Positions 1 to 7,775 of a DNA stretch of 64,000 nt are shown one piece after another; within the stretch, counting starts at the first letter, position 1; each line of letters opens with the position of its first letter. The position numbers were made by a program, and so were the translations under genes. The notes beneath the pieces are model-generated. The model searched no databases. It was not told the DNA's origin and saw nothing but the letters and a program-made list of their open reading frames with translations. This DNA is from Bacteroidales bacterium (GTDB lineage Bacteria > Bacteroidota > Bacteroidia > Bacteroidales > UBA932), in NCBI GenBank assembly GCA_024691765.1, contig JAILNI010000006.1, positions 1 to 64,000 of the forward strand, read 5' to 3'.

Positions 1-36
1 GGCGTCGGCGGCGAGGTAATGTTCTACGTATATTAA
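1..36 (+). CDS. rpsH: 30S ribosomal protein S8, 3' end only
   Basis: The first 12 codons of the window read GVGGEVMFYVY followed by TAA, which matches the conserved C-terminal strand of ribosomal protein S8 (family pattern GGExLCYVx). The rest of the gene lies upstream of the window. Its place directly before rplF is the standard spc-operon order. S8 binds the central domain of 16S rRNA. The short visible length limits certainty, but context and motif agree. Confidence 0.8.
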   Translation, partial: GVGGEVMFYVY

Positions 37-55
37 TCATTAACAGAACAATACA

Positions 56-616
56 ATGTCACGAATTGGTAAATTACCTGTAAACCTTCCGGCCGGCGTG
101 AGCGCAGAGCTCCTCGCGGGCAACGTTGTGAAGGTTAAAGGACCTCATGGCGAGATGTCGCAGAAGGTTGATCCGGACATCACCGTCAAGATTGAGGGCA
201 ACACCATCACTTTCACCCGTCCCACCGACGCTCCGCGTCACCGCTCGATGCATGGTCTCTACCGCGCACTCGTGCACAACATGGTGGTCGGCGTAAGCGA
301 GCAGTTCACCATCAGGCAGGAACTGGTCGGCGTCGGATACCGCGTATCCGTCGAAGGTCAGCTTCTTACCTTCACCCTCGGTTATTCTCACGACATCCAG
401 CTCATGCTTCCCGCGGAGGTTAAGGCTGAGGTGCCCGAGATCAAGAAGGGTGAAACCCCGAAGCTCGTTCTCAAGAGCTGCGACAAGCAGCTTGTAGGGC
501 AGGTCGCCGCTAAGATCCGCTCGTTCCGCAAGCCCGAACCGTACAAGGGCAAGGGTATCAAGTTCGTAGGCGAACAGCTCCGCCGCAAGGCCGGTAAGAC
601 CGCCGCGGCCAAATAA
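56..616 (+). CDS. rplF: 50S ribosomal protein L6
   Basis: This 186-residue protein is L6, which binds 23S rRNA near the factor-binding site of the large subunit. It starts with the typical MSRIGKLPV and carries the C-terminal L6 signature PEPYKGKGI near residue 160. Length is close to the usual 177-185 residues. It follows rpsH by 19 nt and precedes rplR by 19 nt in the spc operon, so it is surely co-transcribed. Nothing is odd in the sequence. Confidence 0.98.
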   Translation: MSRIGKLPVNLPAGVSAELLAGNVVKVKGPHGEMSQKVDPDITVKIEGNTITFTRPTDAPRHRSMHGLYRALVHNMVVGVSEQFTIRQELVGVGYRVSVEGQLLTFTLGYSHDIQLMLPAEVKAEVPEIKKGETPKLVLKSCDKQLVGQVAAKIRSFRKPEPYKGKGIKFVGEQLRRKAGKTAAAK

Positions 617-635
617 TGTATAGGAGGAAAGAATT

Positions 636-998
636 ATGGCATTAAGCAGAATAGCAAGAAGGCAGAGGATACACTTCCGTATCCGCAAGCACGTGAGCGG
701 TACTCCCGAGCGTCCCCGCATGGTCGTATTCCGCAGCAACAAGCAGATTTACGTCCAGGTGATCGACGACGAGGCGGGAAAGACCCTCGCAGCCGCTTCT
801 TCCAATGACAAGGAGCTCTCAGCGCAGTGCAAGGGCAAATCCGGCATCGAGGCTGCCGCAATAGTCGGCAAGGCCATCGCCGAGCGCGCCCTCAAGGCAG
901 GCATCACCACCATTTCCTTCGACCGCGGAGGTTATCTCTTCCACGGCAGGGTCAAGAGTCTGGCAGACGCCGCCCGCGAAGGCGGTCTCATCTTCTAA
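636..998 (+). CDS. rplR: 50S ribosomal protein L18
   Basis: L18 (120 residues) binds 5S rRNA and helps anchor it to the large subunit. The N-terminal basic part and the C-terminal [19 protein letters not shown] segment are typical of the family. A perfect AGGAGG lies at 622-627, 8 nt before the ATG. That is notable because Bacteroidetes genes seldom carry clear Shine-Dalgarno sequences. It lies between rplF and rpsE in the spc operon. Confidence 0.98.
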   Translation: MALSRIARRQRIHFRIRKHVSGTPERPRMVVFRSNKQIYVQVIDDEAGKTLAAASSNDKELSAQCKGKSGIEAAAIVGKAIAERALKAGITTISFDRGGYLFHGRVKSLADAAREGGLIF

Positions 999-1010
999 AA
1001 GGAAAAGACT

Positions 1011-1529
1011 ATGGCAAATACAAACGTAAAAAGAGTCAAAACGTCTGATCTCGAACTGAAAGACAGACTGGTCGCCATCCAGAGGGTAACCAAGGTTACC
1101 AAGGGCGGTCGCCACTTCCGCTTCGCCGCCATCGTGGTCGTAGGAGACCAGAACGGTGTCGTGGGTTATGGACTGGGCAAGGCCAATGAGGTCACCGCAG
1201 CCATCGCCAAGGGCACTGAGGACGCGAAGAAGAATCTGGTCAAGGTTCCCGTCATCAACTCCACCATCCCGCACGAGCAGGAAGTTTCCTACGGCGGCGC
1301 GAAGGTGTTCATGAAGCCTGCAGCTCCCGGTACCGGTGTCAAGGCCGGCGGTGCAATGCGCGCCGTGTTCGAGAGCGCCGGCATCCAGAACGTGCTTGCG
1401 AAGAGCAAGGGTTCCAGCAACCCCCACAACCTCGTAAAGGCCACTGTGCAGGCCCTCACCGAAATGCGTGACGCCTACACTGTAGCAGGTCTTCGCGGCA
1501 TCCCGATGTCTAAGGTTTTCAACGGATAG
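1011..1529 (+). CDS. rpsE: 30S ribosomal protein S5
   Basis: S5 (172 residues) takes part in decoding accuracy at the small-subunit mRNA entry. The N-terminal double-stranded-RNA-binding domain holds [14 protein letters not shown] around residues 26-40, and the C-terminal domain holds [20 protein letters not shown]. Length is normal for the family. It starts 12 nt after rplR, with a weak purine-rich stretch before the ATG, and is followed by rpmD. Confidence 0.98.
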   Translation: MANTNVKRVKTSDLELKDRLVAIQRVTKVTKGGRHFRFAAIVVVGDQNGVVGYGLGKANEVTAAIAKGTEDAKKNLVKVPVINSTIPHEQEVSYGGAKVFMKPAAPGTGVKAGGAMRAVFESAGIQNVLAKSKGSSNPHNLVKATVQALTEMRDAYTVAGLRGIPMSKVFNG

Positions 1530-1540
1530 GAGGAAACATC

Positions 1541-1723
1541 ATGGCAAAACTCAGAATCACTCAGATAGTGAGCAAGAACGGCGAGACCCAGCGTCAGAAG
1601 GCCAATCTTCTCAATCTCGGCATCCGCCGCATGCATCAGACCGTAGAGGTGGAGGATACTCCCATCACCCGCGGCCAGCTCGCCAAGGTTGCCCATCTCG
1701 TCAAATACGAAGTAATCGACTAA
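1541..1723 (+). CDS. rpmD: 50S ribosomal protein L30
   Basis: This is the short 60-residue L30 of the large subunit. The start [14 protein letters not shown] and the internal [16 protein letters not shown] match the family. AGGAGG at 1528-1533 sits 7 nt before the ATG. L30 is absent from some bacteria but is regularly found between rpsE and rplO in Bacteroidetes, as here. Confidence 0.97.
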   Translation: MAKLRITQIVSKNGETQRQKANLLNLGIRRMHQTVEVEDTPITRGQLAKVAHLVKYEVID

Positions 1724-1736
1724 AGGAGGGAAAGAA

Positions 1737-2186
1737 ATGAAACTTGAAAATCTCAAACCCGCAGCAGGTGCGACCAAGAACACCAAGCGCGTAGGCCGCG
1801 GCCAGGGCTCCGGCAAGGGCGGCACCGCCACCCGCGGAACCAAGGGCGCCAAGGCCCGTTCCGGTTACGAACACAAGATCGGCTTCGAAGGCGGACAGAT
1901 GCCCCTTCAGCGCCGTCTTCCCAAGTTCGGCTTCAAGAACCCCACCCGCGTCGAATATCAGGCAGTCAGCCTCTCCGCAATCCAGGCCATCGCAGATGCA
2001 GCCAAGGTGAAGGAGGTTGACGTTGCCCTTATGAAGTCCGCCGGCTTCGCCGCCAAGACCGACCTCGTGAAGGTCCTCGCAAACGGCGAAATCACCGCGG
2101 CAATAACTGTAATTGCGGACGCCTTCTCCAAGACCGCCGTCGAAAAGATCGAGGCTGCCGGTGGAAAGGCCGTAGTCAACAAGTAA
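1737..2186 (+). CDS. rplO: 50S ribosomal protein L15
   Basis: L15 (149 residues) binds 23S rRNA early in large-subunit assembly. The glycine/arginine-rich N-terminus (residues about 18-45, with [17 protein letters not shown]) and the [17 protein letters not shown] segment are diagnostic. AGGAGG at 1724-1729 lies 7 nt before the ATG. It is followed after 5 nt by secY, the usual spc-operon neighbour. Confidence 0.98.
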   Translation: MKLENLKPAAGATKNTKRVGRGQGSGKGGTATRGTKGAKARSGYEHKIGFEGGQMPLQRRLPKFGFKNPTRVEYQAVSLSAIQAIADAAKVKEVDVALMKSAGFAAKTDLVKVLANGEITAAITVIADAFSKTAVEKIEAAGGKAVVNK

Positions 2187-2191
2187 AAGCC

Positions 2192-3529
2192 ATGAAGAGG
2201 TTTTTCGAGACTATCCAAAACATCTTCAAGATTGAAGAGCTGCGCAAGCGCCTGGGTTATACCCTGCTGCTCATCATCATCTATCGCCTGGGGTGCTTCG
2301 TAGTGCTCCCGGGCATCGATGCTACGATGCTGGCAAAGCTCCAGAGCTCCGCTTCCGAGGGTCTTGTAGGCCTTCTGAACATGTTCTCCGGAGGTGCCAT
2401 GGGCAACGCTTCCATCTTCGCGCTCGGTGTGATGCCGTACATCTCGGCATCCATCGTGGTACAGCTCCTCGGAGTGTTCGTACCTTACTTCCGCAAGCTC
2501 CAGACCGAAGGCGAAAGCGGCCGCCAGAAGATGAACCAGATCACGAGGTATCTTACCATCCTCATCATCTGCATCCAGGGCCCCGCTTACATCGCCTCCC
2601 TTCACGCCCAGATCCCCGCTGCGGCTTTCACCGCGGTGAACAACCTGGGTTGGAGCAACTTCATGTACAATATCGTGGCCACCGTCATCCTGATGGCAGG
2701 CTCGATGTTCATCATGTGGCTCGGTGAGCGCATAACCGACCGCGGCATAGGAAACGGCATATCCCTCATCATTATGATAGGTATAGTCGCCCGTCTGCCC
2801 TATGCAATCGTGGCCGAGTTCGGCGAGAAGTTCAGCACCACCAACGGCGGCGCCCTCTTCTTCGTCGTAGAGCTGCTCATCTGGTTCTTCGTCGTAGTCG
2901 CGGCTGTCGCGCTCGTACAGGCAGTCCGCAGGGTCCCCGTGCAGTATGCAAAGAGGGTTATCGGCAACCGCCAGTACGGTGGAGTTCGCCAGTACATCCC
3001 CCTCAAGATCAATGCTGCGGGCGTGATGCCCATCATCTTCGCCCAGGCCCTGATGCTGTTCCCGATACTGTTCTCCCGCTGGGATGCAACACGCGGTCTC
3101 GCCGCTACGCTTGGCAATTATACCGGTTTCTGGTATAACTTCATATTCTTCATACTCATCATCATCTTCACCTACTTCTATACTGCGGTTACGGTCAATC
3201 CCGCGCAGATGGCGGAGGACATGAAGCGCAATGGTGGGTTCATTCCCGGTGTGAAGCCCGGAAAGAAGACCGTGGAATACCTTGACTCCATCATGAGCAA
3301 GGTCACCCTCCCCGGTTCCATCTTCCTCGGCTTCATATCCATTCTGCCTGCTTTCGCGATTCTTCTGGGAGTCAACAACCAGTTCGCAAGCTTCTTCGGC
3401 GGCACTTCGCTGCTGATCCTTGTGGGCGTTGTCCTGGATACGCTTCAGCAGATAGAGAGCTACCTGCTCATGCGTCACTACGACGGTCTCATGAAGACCG
3501 GTCGTCTCAGCGGCCGCTCGGGCATGTAG
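2192..3529 (+). CDS. secY: Protein translocase subunit SecY
   Basis: SecY is the channel-forming subunit of the SecYEG translocon in the inner membrane. The 445-residue sequence shows about ten hydrophobic segments and family motifs such as GERITDRGIGNGISLIIM in the middle, followed later by QYAKRVIGNRQYGG and IPLKINAAGVMPIIFA. Length is normal. It follows rplO by 5 nt and is followed by map without the adk gene found at this place in many Firmicutes. Confidence 0.98.
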   Translation: MKRFFETIQNIFKIEELRKRLGYTLLLIIIYRLGCFVVLPGIDATMLAKLQSSASEGLVGLLNMFSGGAMGNASIFALGVMPYISASIVVQLLGVFVPYFRKLQTEGESGRQKMNQITRYLTILIICIQGPAYIASLHAQIPAAAFTAVNNLGWSNFMYNIVATVILMAGSMFIMWLGERITDRGIGNGISLIIMIGIVARLPYAIVAEFGEKFSTTNGGALFFVVELLIWFFVVVAAVALVQAVRRVPVQYAKRVIGNRQYGGVRQYIPLKINAAGVMPIIFAQALMLFPILFSRWDATRGLAATLGNYTGFWYNFIFFILIIIFTYFYTAVTVNPAQMAEDMKRNGGFIPGVKPGKKTVEYLDSIMSKVTLPGSIFLGFISILPAFAILLGVNNQFASFFGGTSLLILVGVVLDTLQQIESYLLMRHYDGLMKTGRLSGRSGM

Positions 3530-3556
3530 AAAGATTTTCGATTGAGTCCGAAAGTG

Positions 3557-4336
3557 ATGGTCAGGCCTAAGACAGAAGAGGAAATCGAGTTGATGCGCGA
3601 GAATGGCATTCTCGTGTCGCGCACCCTTGCCGAGGTTGGCAGGGCCGTGGCTCCCGGTGTTACGACTGCAGAGTTGAACCGGATAGCCGAGGCCTTCATC
3701 CGCGACAACGGCGCCATCCCGAGTTCCCTCGGCTTCGAAGGCTTCCCCGCGGCAAGCTGCATGTCGGTGAACGATGTGGTCGTGCACGGAATTCCGAACG
3801 ACACTCCTCTCAAGGAGGGAGACATCGTCACCGCCGACATCACCACTCTGTACAAGGGCTGGAGCGGAGATTCCGCCTATACCTTCCCGGTTGGGGAGAT
3901 AAGCGCGGAAACGAGGCGCCTGCTCGACGTCACCAAGGCGTCGCTGTACAGGGGGATTGCAGCCGCCGTGGCGGGCAATCGCACGGGCGACATCGGACAC
4001 GCGGTGCAATCGTACGTCGAATCGGCCGGCTATTCCGTGGTCCGCGATCTCGAGGGTCACGGTATCGGCAAGGGAATGCACGAGGATCCGGGAGTGCCCA
4101 ATTACGGGCGCCCTGGCCACGGCCCCAAGCTGGTGGAAGGCATGACGATATGCATTGAGCCCATGGTCCTGGCCGGCGGCAGGAGTGTGTACCTGGACCG
4201 CAACGGCTGGAGCGTTCACAGCGCAGACCGCAGCCTCACTGCACATTACGAACTTACGGTTGTTGTCCGCAAAGGCCGTGCGGAGCAACTCTCCACTTTC
4301 GACTTCATCGAAAACGATCCCAAAATCAGATTTTAA
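3557..4336 (+). CDS. map: Methionine aminopeptidase, type I
   Basis: This enzyme removes the initiator methionine from nascent proteins. Counting from ATG 3557 (259 residues), the metal ligands are D94, D105, H168, E201 and E232, an exact -3 offset from E. coli D97, D108, H171, E204 and E235; substrate-binding H77 is also present. A TTG at 3542 and a GTG at 3554 are in frame upstream. The ATG is preferred because it gives the usual N-terminus (MVRPKTEEEIELMR). It lies between secY and infA. Confidence 0.96.
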   Translation: MVRPKTEEEIELMRENGILVSRTLAEVGRAVAPGVTTAELNRIAEAFIRDNGAIPSSLGFEGFPAASCMSVNDVVVHGIPNDTPLKEGDIVTADITTLYKGWSGDSAYTFPVGEISAETRRLLDVTKASLYRGIAAAVAGNRTGDIGHAVQSYVESAGYSVVRDLEGHGIGKGMHEDPGVPNYGRPGHGPKLVEGMTICIEPMVLAGGRSVYLDRNGWSVHSADRSLTAHYELTVVVRKGRAEQLSTFDFIENDPKIRF

Positions 4337-4348
4337 GTACTTATTTCA

Positions 4349-4567
4349 ATGTCAAAACAAGTAGCAATAGAACAAGATGGGAAGGTCATAGAGACCCTTC
4401 CAAACGCGATGTTCAAGGTCGAGCTTGAGAACGGTCACGTGCTTCTCTGCAACATTTCAGGGAAGATGCGCATGCACTTTATCCACATCCTTCTGGGCGA
4501 CAGGGTTAAGGTTGAAATCTCTCCTTACGATCTGACCAAGGGAAGGATATCTTTCAGATACAAATAA
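4349..4567 (+). CDS. infA: Translation initiation factor IF-1
   Basis: IF-1 is a 72-residue OB-fold protein that blocks the ribosomal A site during initiation. Length is the same as in E. coli, and the segments [21 protein letters not shown]-like CNISGKMR and [18 protein letters not shown] are characteristic. It sits between map and rpmJ, as is common in bacterial alpha operons. Confidence 0.98.
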   Translation: MSKQVAIEQDGKVIETLPNAMFKVELENGHVLLCNISGKMRMHFIHILLGDRVKVEISPYDLTKGRISFRYK

Positions 4568-4579
4568 AAAATCAGCGAT

Positions 4580-4696
4580 ATGAAAGTAAAGACATCCATC
4601 AAGAAGCGCAGCGACGATTGCAAGATAGTGAGGCGCAAAGGCCGTCTCTATGTTATCTGCAAGAAGAACCCCAAGTTCAAGATGCGCCAGGGTTAA
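4580..4696 (+). CDS. rpmJ: 50S ribosomal protein L36
   Basis: A 38-codon gene begins [15 protein letters not shown] and ends [10 protein letters not shown], which is L36. The usual zinc ribbon uses C11, C14, C27 and a His near 32-33. Here only C14 and C27 remain; position 11 is Ser and the His position is Phe, so zinc binding is probably lost (inference). It starts 12 nt after infA and precedes rpsM, the expected order. Confidence 0.95.
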   Translation: MKVKTSIKKRSDDCKIVRRKGRLYVICKKNPKFKMRQG

Positions 4697-4729
4697 TAAA
4701 TTGTATAACAATTAATTACAGTATAAATT

Positions 4730-5104
4730 ATGGCAAGAATAGCCGGTGTTGATTTACCCAACAACAAAAGAGGAGACGTGGGCCTGACCTACATCTTCGG
4801 TATCGGCCGCAGCACAGCGCAGAAGATACTCGCCAAGTGCGGCATCGACAGCTCCATCAAGTGCGGCGAATGGGACGACGCCCAGACCGCGGCAATCCGT
4901 GCCGAGGTAGCCGAACTTCGCATCGAAGGTGAGCTCCGCACCACCGTCCAGATGAACATCAAGCGACTGATGGACATCGGATGCTACCGCGGAATCCGCC
5001 ACCGCGCAGGGCTTCCCGTACGCGGCCAGAGCACCAAGAACAATGCCCGCACCCGCAAGGGCAAGAAGAAGACCGTTGCCAACAAGAAGAAAGCAACCAA
5101 GTAA
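4730..5104 (+). CDS. rpsM: 30S ribosomal protein S13
   Basis: S13 (124 residues) lies in the small-subunit head and contacts the P-site tRNA and the inter-subunit bridge. [15 protein letters not shown] and the helix-two-turn-helix segment [15 protein letters not shown] are typical. RGLPVRGQ-like [17 protein letters not shown] is near the C-terminus, followed by a lysine-rich tail. It opens the alpha-operon set rpsM-rpsK-rpsD-rpoA-rplQ. Confidence 0.98.
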   Translation: MARIAGVDLPNNKRGDVGLTYIFGIGRSTAQKILAKCGIDSSIKCGEWDDAQTAAIRAEVAELRIEGELRTTVQMNIKRLMDIGCYRGIRHRAGLPVRGQSTKNNARTRKGKKKTVANKKKATK

Positions 5105-5116
5105 TCCCTGAAAATT

Positions 5117-5503
5117 ATGGCAAAGAAAACTACAACATCCAAGAGGGTTGTAAAGGTAGAGGCCTACGGCGAAGCCCATATCACCTCCACCTTCAACAAC
5201 GTGATCGTGACCCTTACCAACGGTCAGGGCCAGGTCATCAGCTGGAGCTCCGCCGGTAAGTGCGGTTTCAGGGGTTCCAAGAAGAACACCCCGTACGCCG
5301 CCCAGATGGCAGCCGAAGACGCGAGCAAGATCGCTTACGACGCAGGCCTCCGCAGGGTCAAGGTGTATGTGAAGGGTCCCGGTGCAGGCCGTGAAAGCGC
5401 CATCCGCACCATCAACAACGCAGGCATCACCGTGTCCGAGATCGTCGACGTCACCCCGATGCCCCACAACGGTTGCAGACCCAAAGGCCGTCGTAAAGTT
5501 TAA
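5117..5503 (+). CDS. rpsK: 30S ribosomal protein S11
   Basis: S11 (128 residues) forms part of the small-subunit platform near the mRNA exit. Segments [35 protein letters not shown] and the C-terminal [18 protein letters not shown] are family hallmarks. Length is normal. It follows rpsM by 12 nt and precedes rpsD by 19 nt. Confidence 0.98.
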   Translation: MAKKTTTSKRVVKVEAYGEAHITSTFNNVIVTLTNGQGQVISWSSAGKCGFRGSKKNTPYAAQMAAEDASKIAYDAGLRRVKVYVKGPGAGRESAIRTINNAGITVSEIVDVTPMPHNGCRPKGRRKV

Positions 5504-5522
5504 CTTTTAAAGCACAGTTACC

Positions 5523-6125
5523 ATGGCAAGATATACAGGTCCGACCACCAAGATCGCCCGCAAGTTCGGCGAACCCATTTACGGGGCAGACAAGAATTTC
5601 GAAAAGCGCAACTATCCTCCGGGACAGCACGGTCTCGCTTCCAAGCGCAAGAAGGCCAAGGAATATGGCATCCAGCTCGCAGAGAAGCAGAAAGTGAAGT
5701 ACATGTACGGAGTTCTGGAGCGCCAGTTCCACAACACTTACGAGAAGGCTTCCCGCATGCCGGGCCAGAAGGGTGAGAACCTCGTCCTCCTTCTCGAAAG
5801 CCGTCTCGACAACGTGGTTTACCGTCTCGGCATAGCTCCCACCAGGGCAGCGGCGCGCCAGCTCGTGAACCATCACCACATCACTCTCAACGGCAAGGTG
5901 TGCAGCATCCCCTCCACGAGGGTCATGCCCGGCGATGTCGTCGCCGTCCGCGAGCGCTCCCGCAGTCTGGAGGTAGTCCAGGCTTCCGTAGCCTCCGCCA
6001 CCAAGTATTCCTGGCTTGAGTTCGATGCAGCCACGCTCACCGGAAAGTTCCTCAACATCCCCGCAAGGGCCGATGTCCCCGAGAACATCAACGAGCAGCA
6101 CATCGTCGACCTCTACTCCAAATAA
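5523..6125 (+). CDS. rpsD: 30S ribosomal protein S4
   Basis: S4 (200 residues) nucleates assembly of the 16S 5' domain and, in many bacteria, represses its own operon. It begins [18 protein letters not shown] and holds the S4 RNA-binding domain around residues 90-150 ([21 protein letters not shown]). Length and order, just before rpoA, are typical of the alpha operon. Autoregulation is family knowledge; no leader site can be pointed to here. Confidence 0.98.
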   Translation: MARYTGPTTKIARKFGEPIYGADKNFEKRNYPPGQHGLASKRKKAKEYGIQLAEKQKVKYMYGVLERQFHNTYEKASRMPGQKGENLVLLLESRLDNVVYRLGIAPTRAAARQLVNHHHITLNGKVCSIPSTRVMPGDVVAVRERSRSLEVVQASVASATKYSWLEFDAATLTGKFLNIPARADVPENINEQHIVDLYSK

Positions 6126-6143
6126 CGTTTAATACCGGAAATT

Positions 6144-7154
6144 ATGGCAATCTTAGCATTTCAGAAACCCGACAAGGTTATAATGCTCGAAGGCACCAAT
6201 ACGGTGGGCCGTTTCGAGTTCAGGCCTCTTGAACCCGGCTACGGCCAGACCATTGGCAACGCACTCCGCCGCATCCTCCTTGCGTCTCTCGAGGGTTTTG
6301 CCATCTCCCAGATCCGCGTGAGCGGTGTCGACAACGAGTTCGCCACCATCCCCGGAGTCATCGAAGGCATGCAGGAAATCATCCTTGGCCTCAAGCAGGT
6401 CCGTTTCAAGAGGATGGTCGAGAGCGTGGATTCGGAGGAGGTGAACATCACCATCAGCGGCAAGCAGGAGTTCACCGCGGAGGACATCTCCAAAGGATTG
6501 TCTTCCTTCAAGGTGTTGAACCCCGAGCAGCACATCTGCTCGATGGAGCCCTCGGTCAAGCTTGAGATCAACATCCTCATCACCAAGGGCCGCGGATTCG
6601 TGCCGGCCGAAGAGTCGCGCGATGCCGCTACTCCCATCGGCACCATCCCGGTAGACGCCATCTACACTCCCATCCGCAACGTCAACTGGACCGTGGAGAA
6701 CTGGCGCGTGGAGCAGAAGACCGACTATGAAAAGCTCACGCTCGAAATAGTCACCGACGGCTCCATCGCACCCAGCGCCGCCCTCCAGGAGGCCGCAAGC
6801 ATCCTCATCTACCATCTGAAGCTCTTCACCGACGGCGACAAGATCTCCCTCGAAAGCGCTTCCGAGCCCGAAACCAAGGAACTCGACGAGGAGAGCCTCC
6901 GCATGAGGCACGTCCTCCTCACCAAGCTCAGCGACATGGGCCTCAGCGTCCGTGCGTACAACTGCCTCAAGGCCGCCGACATCGACACCTTCGCCGACCT
7001 GGTGAGCTACAGCCGCAGCGAGCTCATTAAGTTCCGCAACTTCGGCCGCAAGAGCCTCAACGAAATCGACGTCCTCGTCGAGAAGATGAAGCTCTCGTTC
7101 GGAATGGATGTAAGCAAGTACAATATCGAACCCAAGAACAAGAACATAATCTAA
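6144..7154 (+). CDS. rpoA: RNA polymerase alpha subunit
   Basis: RpoA dimerises to start RNA polymerase assembly. The 336-residue protein has the N-terminal domain ([22 protein letters not shown] around residues 23-44) and a C-terminal helix-hairpin-helix domain (residues about 245-325, [18 protein letters not shown], then FGRKSLNEI) that contacts UP elements and activators. Length is normal for the group. It lies between rpsD and rplQ, which begins 1 nt after its stop codon. Confidence 0.98.
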   Translation: MAILAFQKPDKVIMLEGTNTVGRFEFRPLEPGYGQTIGNALRRILLASLEGFAISQIRVSGVDNEFATIPGVIEGMQEIILGLKQVRFKRMVESVDSEEVNITISGKQEFTAEDISKGLSSFKVLNPEQHICSMEPSVKLEINILITKGRGFVPAEESRDAATPIGTIPVDAIYTPIRNVNWTVENWRVEQKTDYEKLTLEIVTDGSIAPSAALQEAASILIYHLKLFTDGDKISLESASEPETKELDEESLRMRHVLLTKLSDMGLSVRAYNCLKAADIDTFADLVSYSRSELIKFRNFGRKSLNEIDVLVEKMKLSFGMDVSKYNIEPKNKNII

Positions 7155-7155
7155 G

Positions 7156-7677
7156 ATGAGACACAATAAAGCAGTTAATCATCTCGGCCGTCAGAGCGGA
7201 CACCGCAAGGCCCTGCTCGCCAACCTGGCTTCTTCGCTCATCCTCAAGAAGCGCATCAGCACGACCGTTGCTAAGGCAAAGGCCCTCAAGCCTTACCTCG
7301 AACCCCTTGTGACCAAGAGCAAGGAGGACACCACCCACAACCGCCGTGTCGTCTTCAGTTACCTCAAGGACAAGAACGCAGTGAGCGAACTGTTCCGCGT
7401 GATCGCCCCCAAGATCGCAGACCGTCCGGGCGGATACCTCCGTATCCTGCACACCGGTTTCCGTCAGGGTGACGCCGCCGAAATGGCCCTCATAGAGTTC
7501 GTGGACTTCAACGAGGCAGCCCTCGCTTCCGGCAAGAAAGAAGAGAAGAAGACCACCCGCCGCAGCCGTTCCAAGAAGGCTGCCGAGGCTCCTGCAGCCG
7601 AAGCTCCCGCCGAGGAGGCACCCGCGGCAGAGGCTCCCGCAGAGGAACCCAAGGCCGAAGAACCTGCAGCCGAATAA
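7156..7677 (+). CDS. rplQ: 50S ribosomal protein L17 with long acidic tail
   Basis: Residues 1-120 are a normal L17 (start [20 protein letters not shown]). Residues about 121-173 form a lysine-rich stretch and then a low-complexity tail of repeated A, E and P units (APAEE, PAAEA). E. coli L17 has 127 residues, so about 50 residues are extra. Such tails occur in Bacteroidetes L17 proteins; their role is not known to me. It ends the ribosomal operon and is followed 22 nt later by a strong terminator. Confidence 0.96.
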   Translation: MRHNKAVNHLGRQSGHRKALLANLASSLILKKRISTTVAKAKALKPYLEPLVTKSKEDTTHNRRVVFSYLKDKNAVSELFRVIAPKIADRPGGYLRILHTGFRQGDAAEMALIEFVDFNEAALASGKKEEKKTTRRSRSKKAAEAPAAEAPAEEAPAAEAPAEEPKAEEPAAE

Positions 7678-7699
7678 TACCGGTCCCGCAGGCGAAGAG

Positions 7700-7732
7700 C
7701 CCCGCAGAGTTGTACAACTTTGCGGGGTTTTT
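7700..7732 (+). terminator. Rho-independent terminator after rplQ
   Basis: CCCCGCA (7700-7706) pairs with TGCGGGG at 7721-7727, and the inner AGTTG/CAACT palindrome extends the stem. TTTTT follows directly. It lies 22 nt after the rplQ stop and closes the spc/alpha operon before hppA. Confidence 0.9.
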
Positions 7733-7734
7733 CA

Positions 7735-7742
7735 TATATTTG
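7735..7742 (+). promoter_or_regulatory. Bacteroidetes -7 element, hppA
   Basis: TATATTTG matches TAnnTTTG and lies 33 nt before the hppA ATG. A TTG at 7710-7712 lies 22 nt upstream, slightly more than the usual 19-21, and inside the terminator hairpin. Moderate support. Confidence 0.5.
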
Positions 7743-7775
7743 TAATTCAAGACTGTTAATAAACCACATATTTTT

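Noticed and set aside
1958..4288. Open frame of 776 codons on the minus strand across rplO-secY-map
   Set aside because: Antisense shadow of three certain genes; composition is typical of such shadows and no start context or motif is present.
7560..7677. Tandem repeat or mobile element at the end of rplQ
   Set aside because: The repeats are codons for an Ala/Glu/Pro tail in frame with L17, with a stop and terminator in the normal place.
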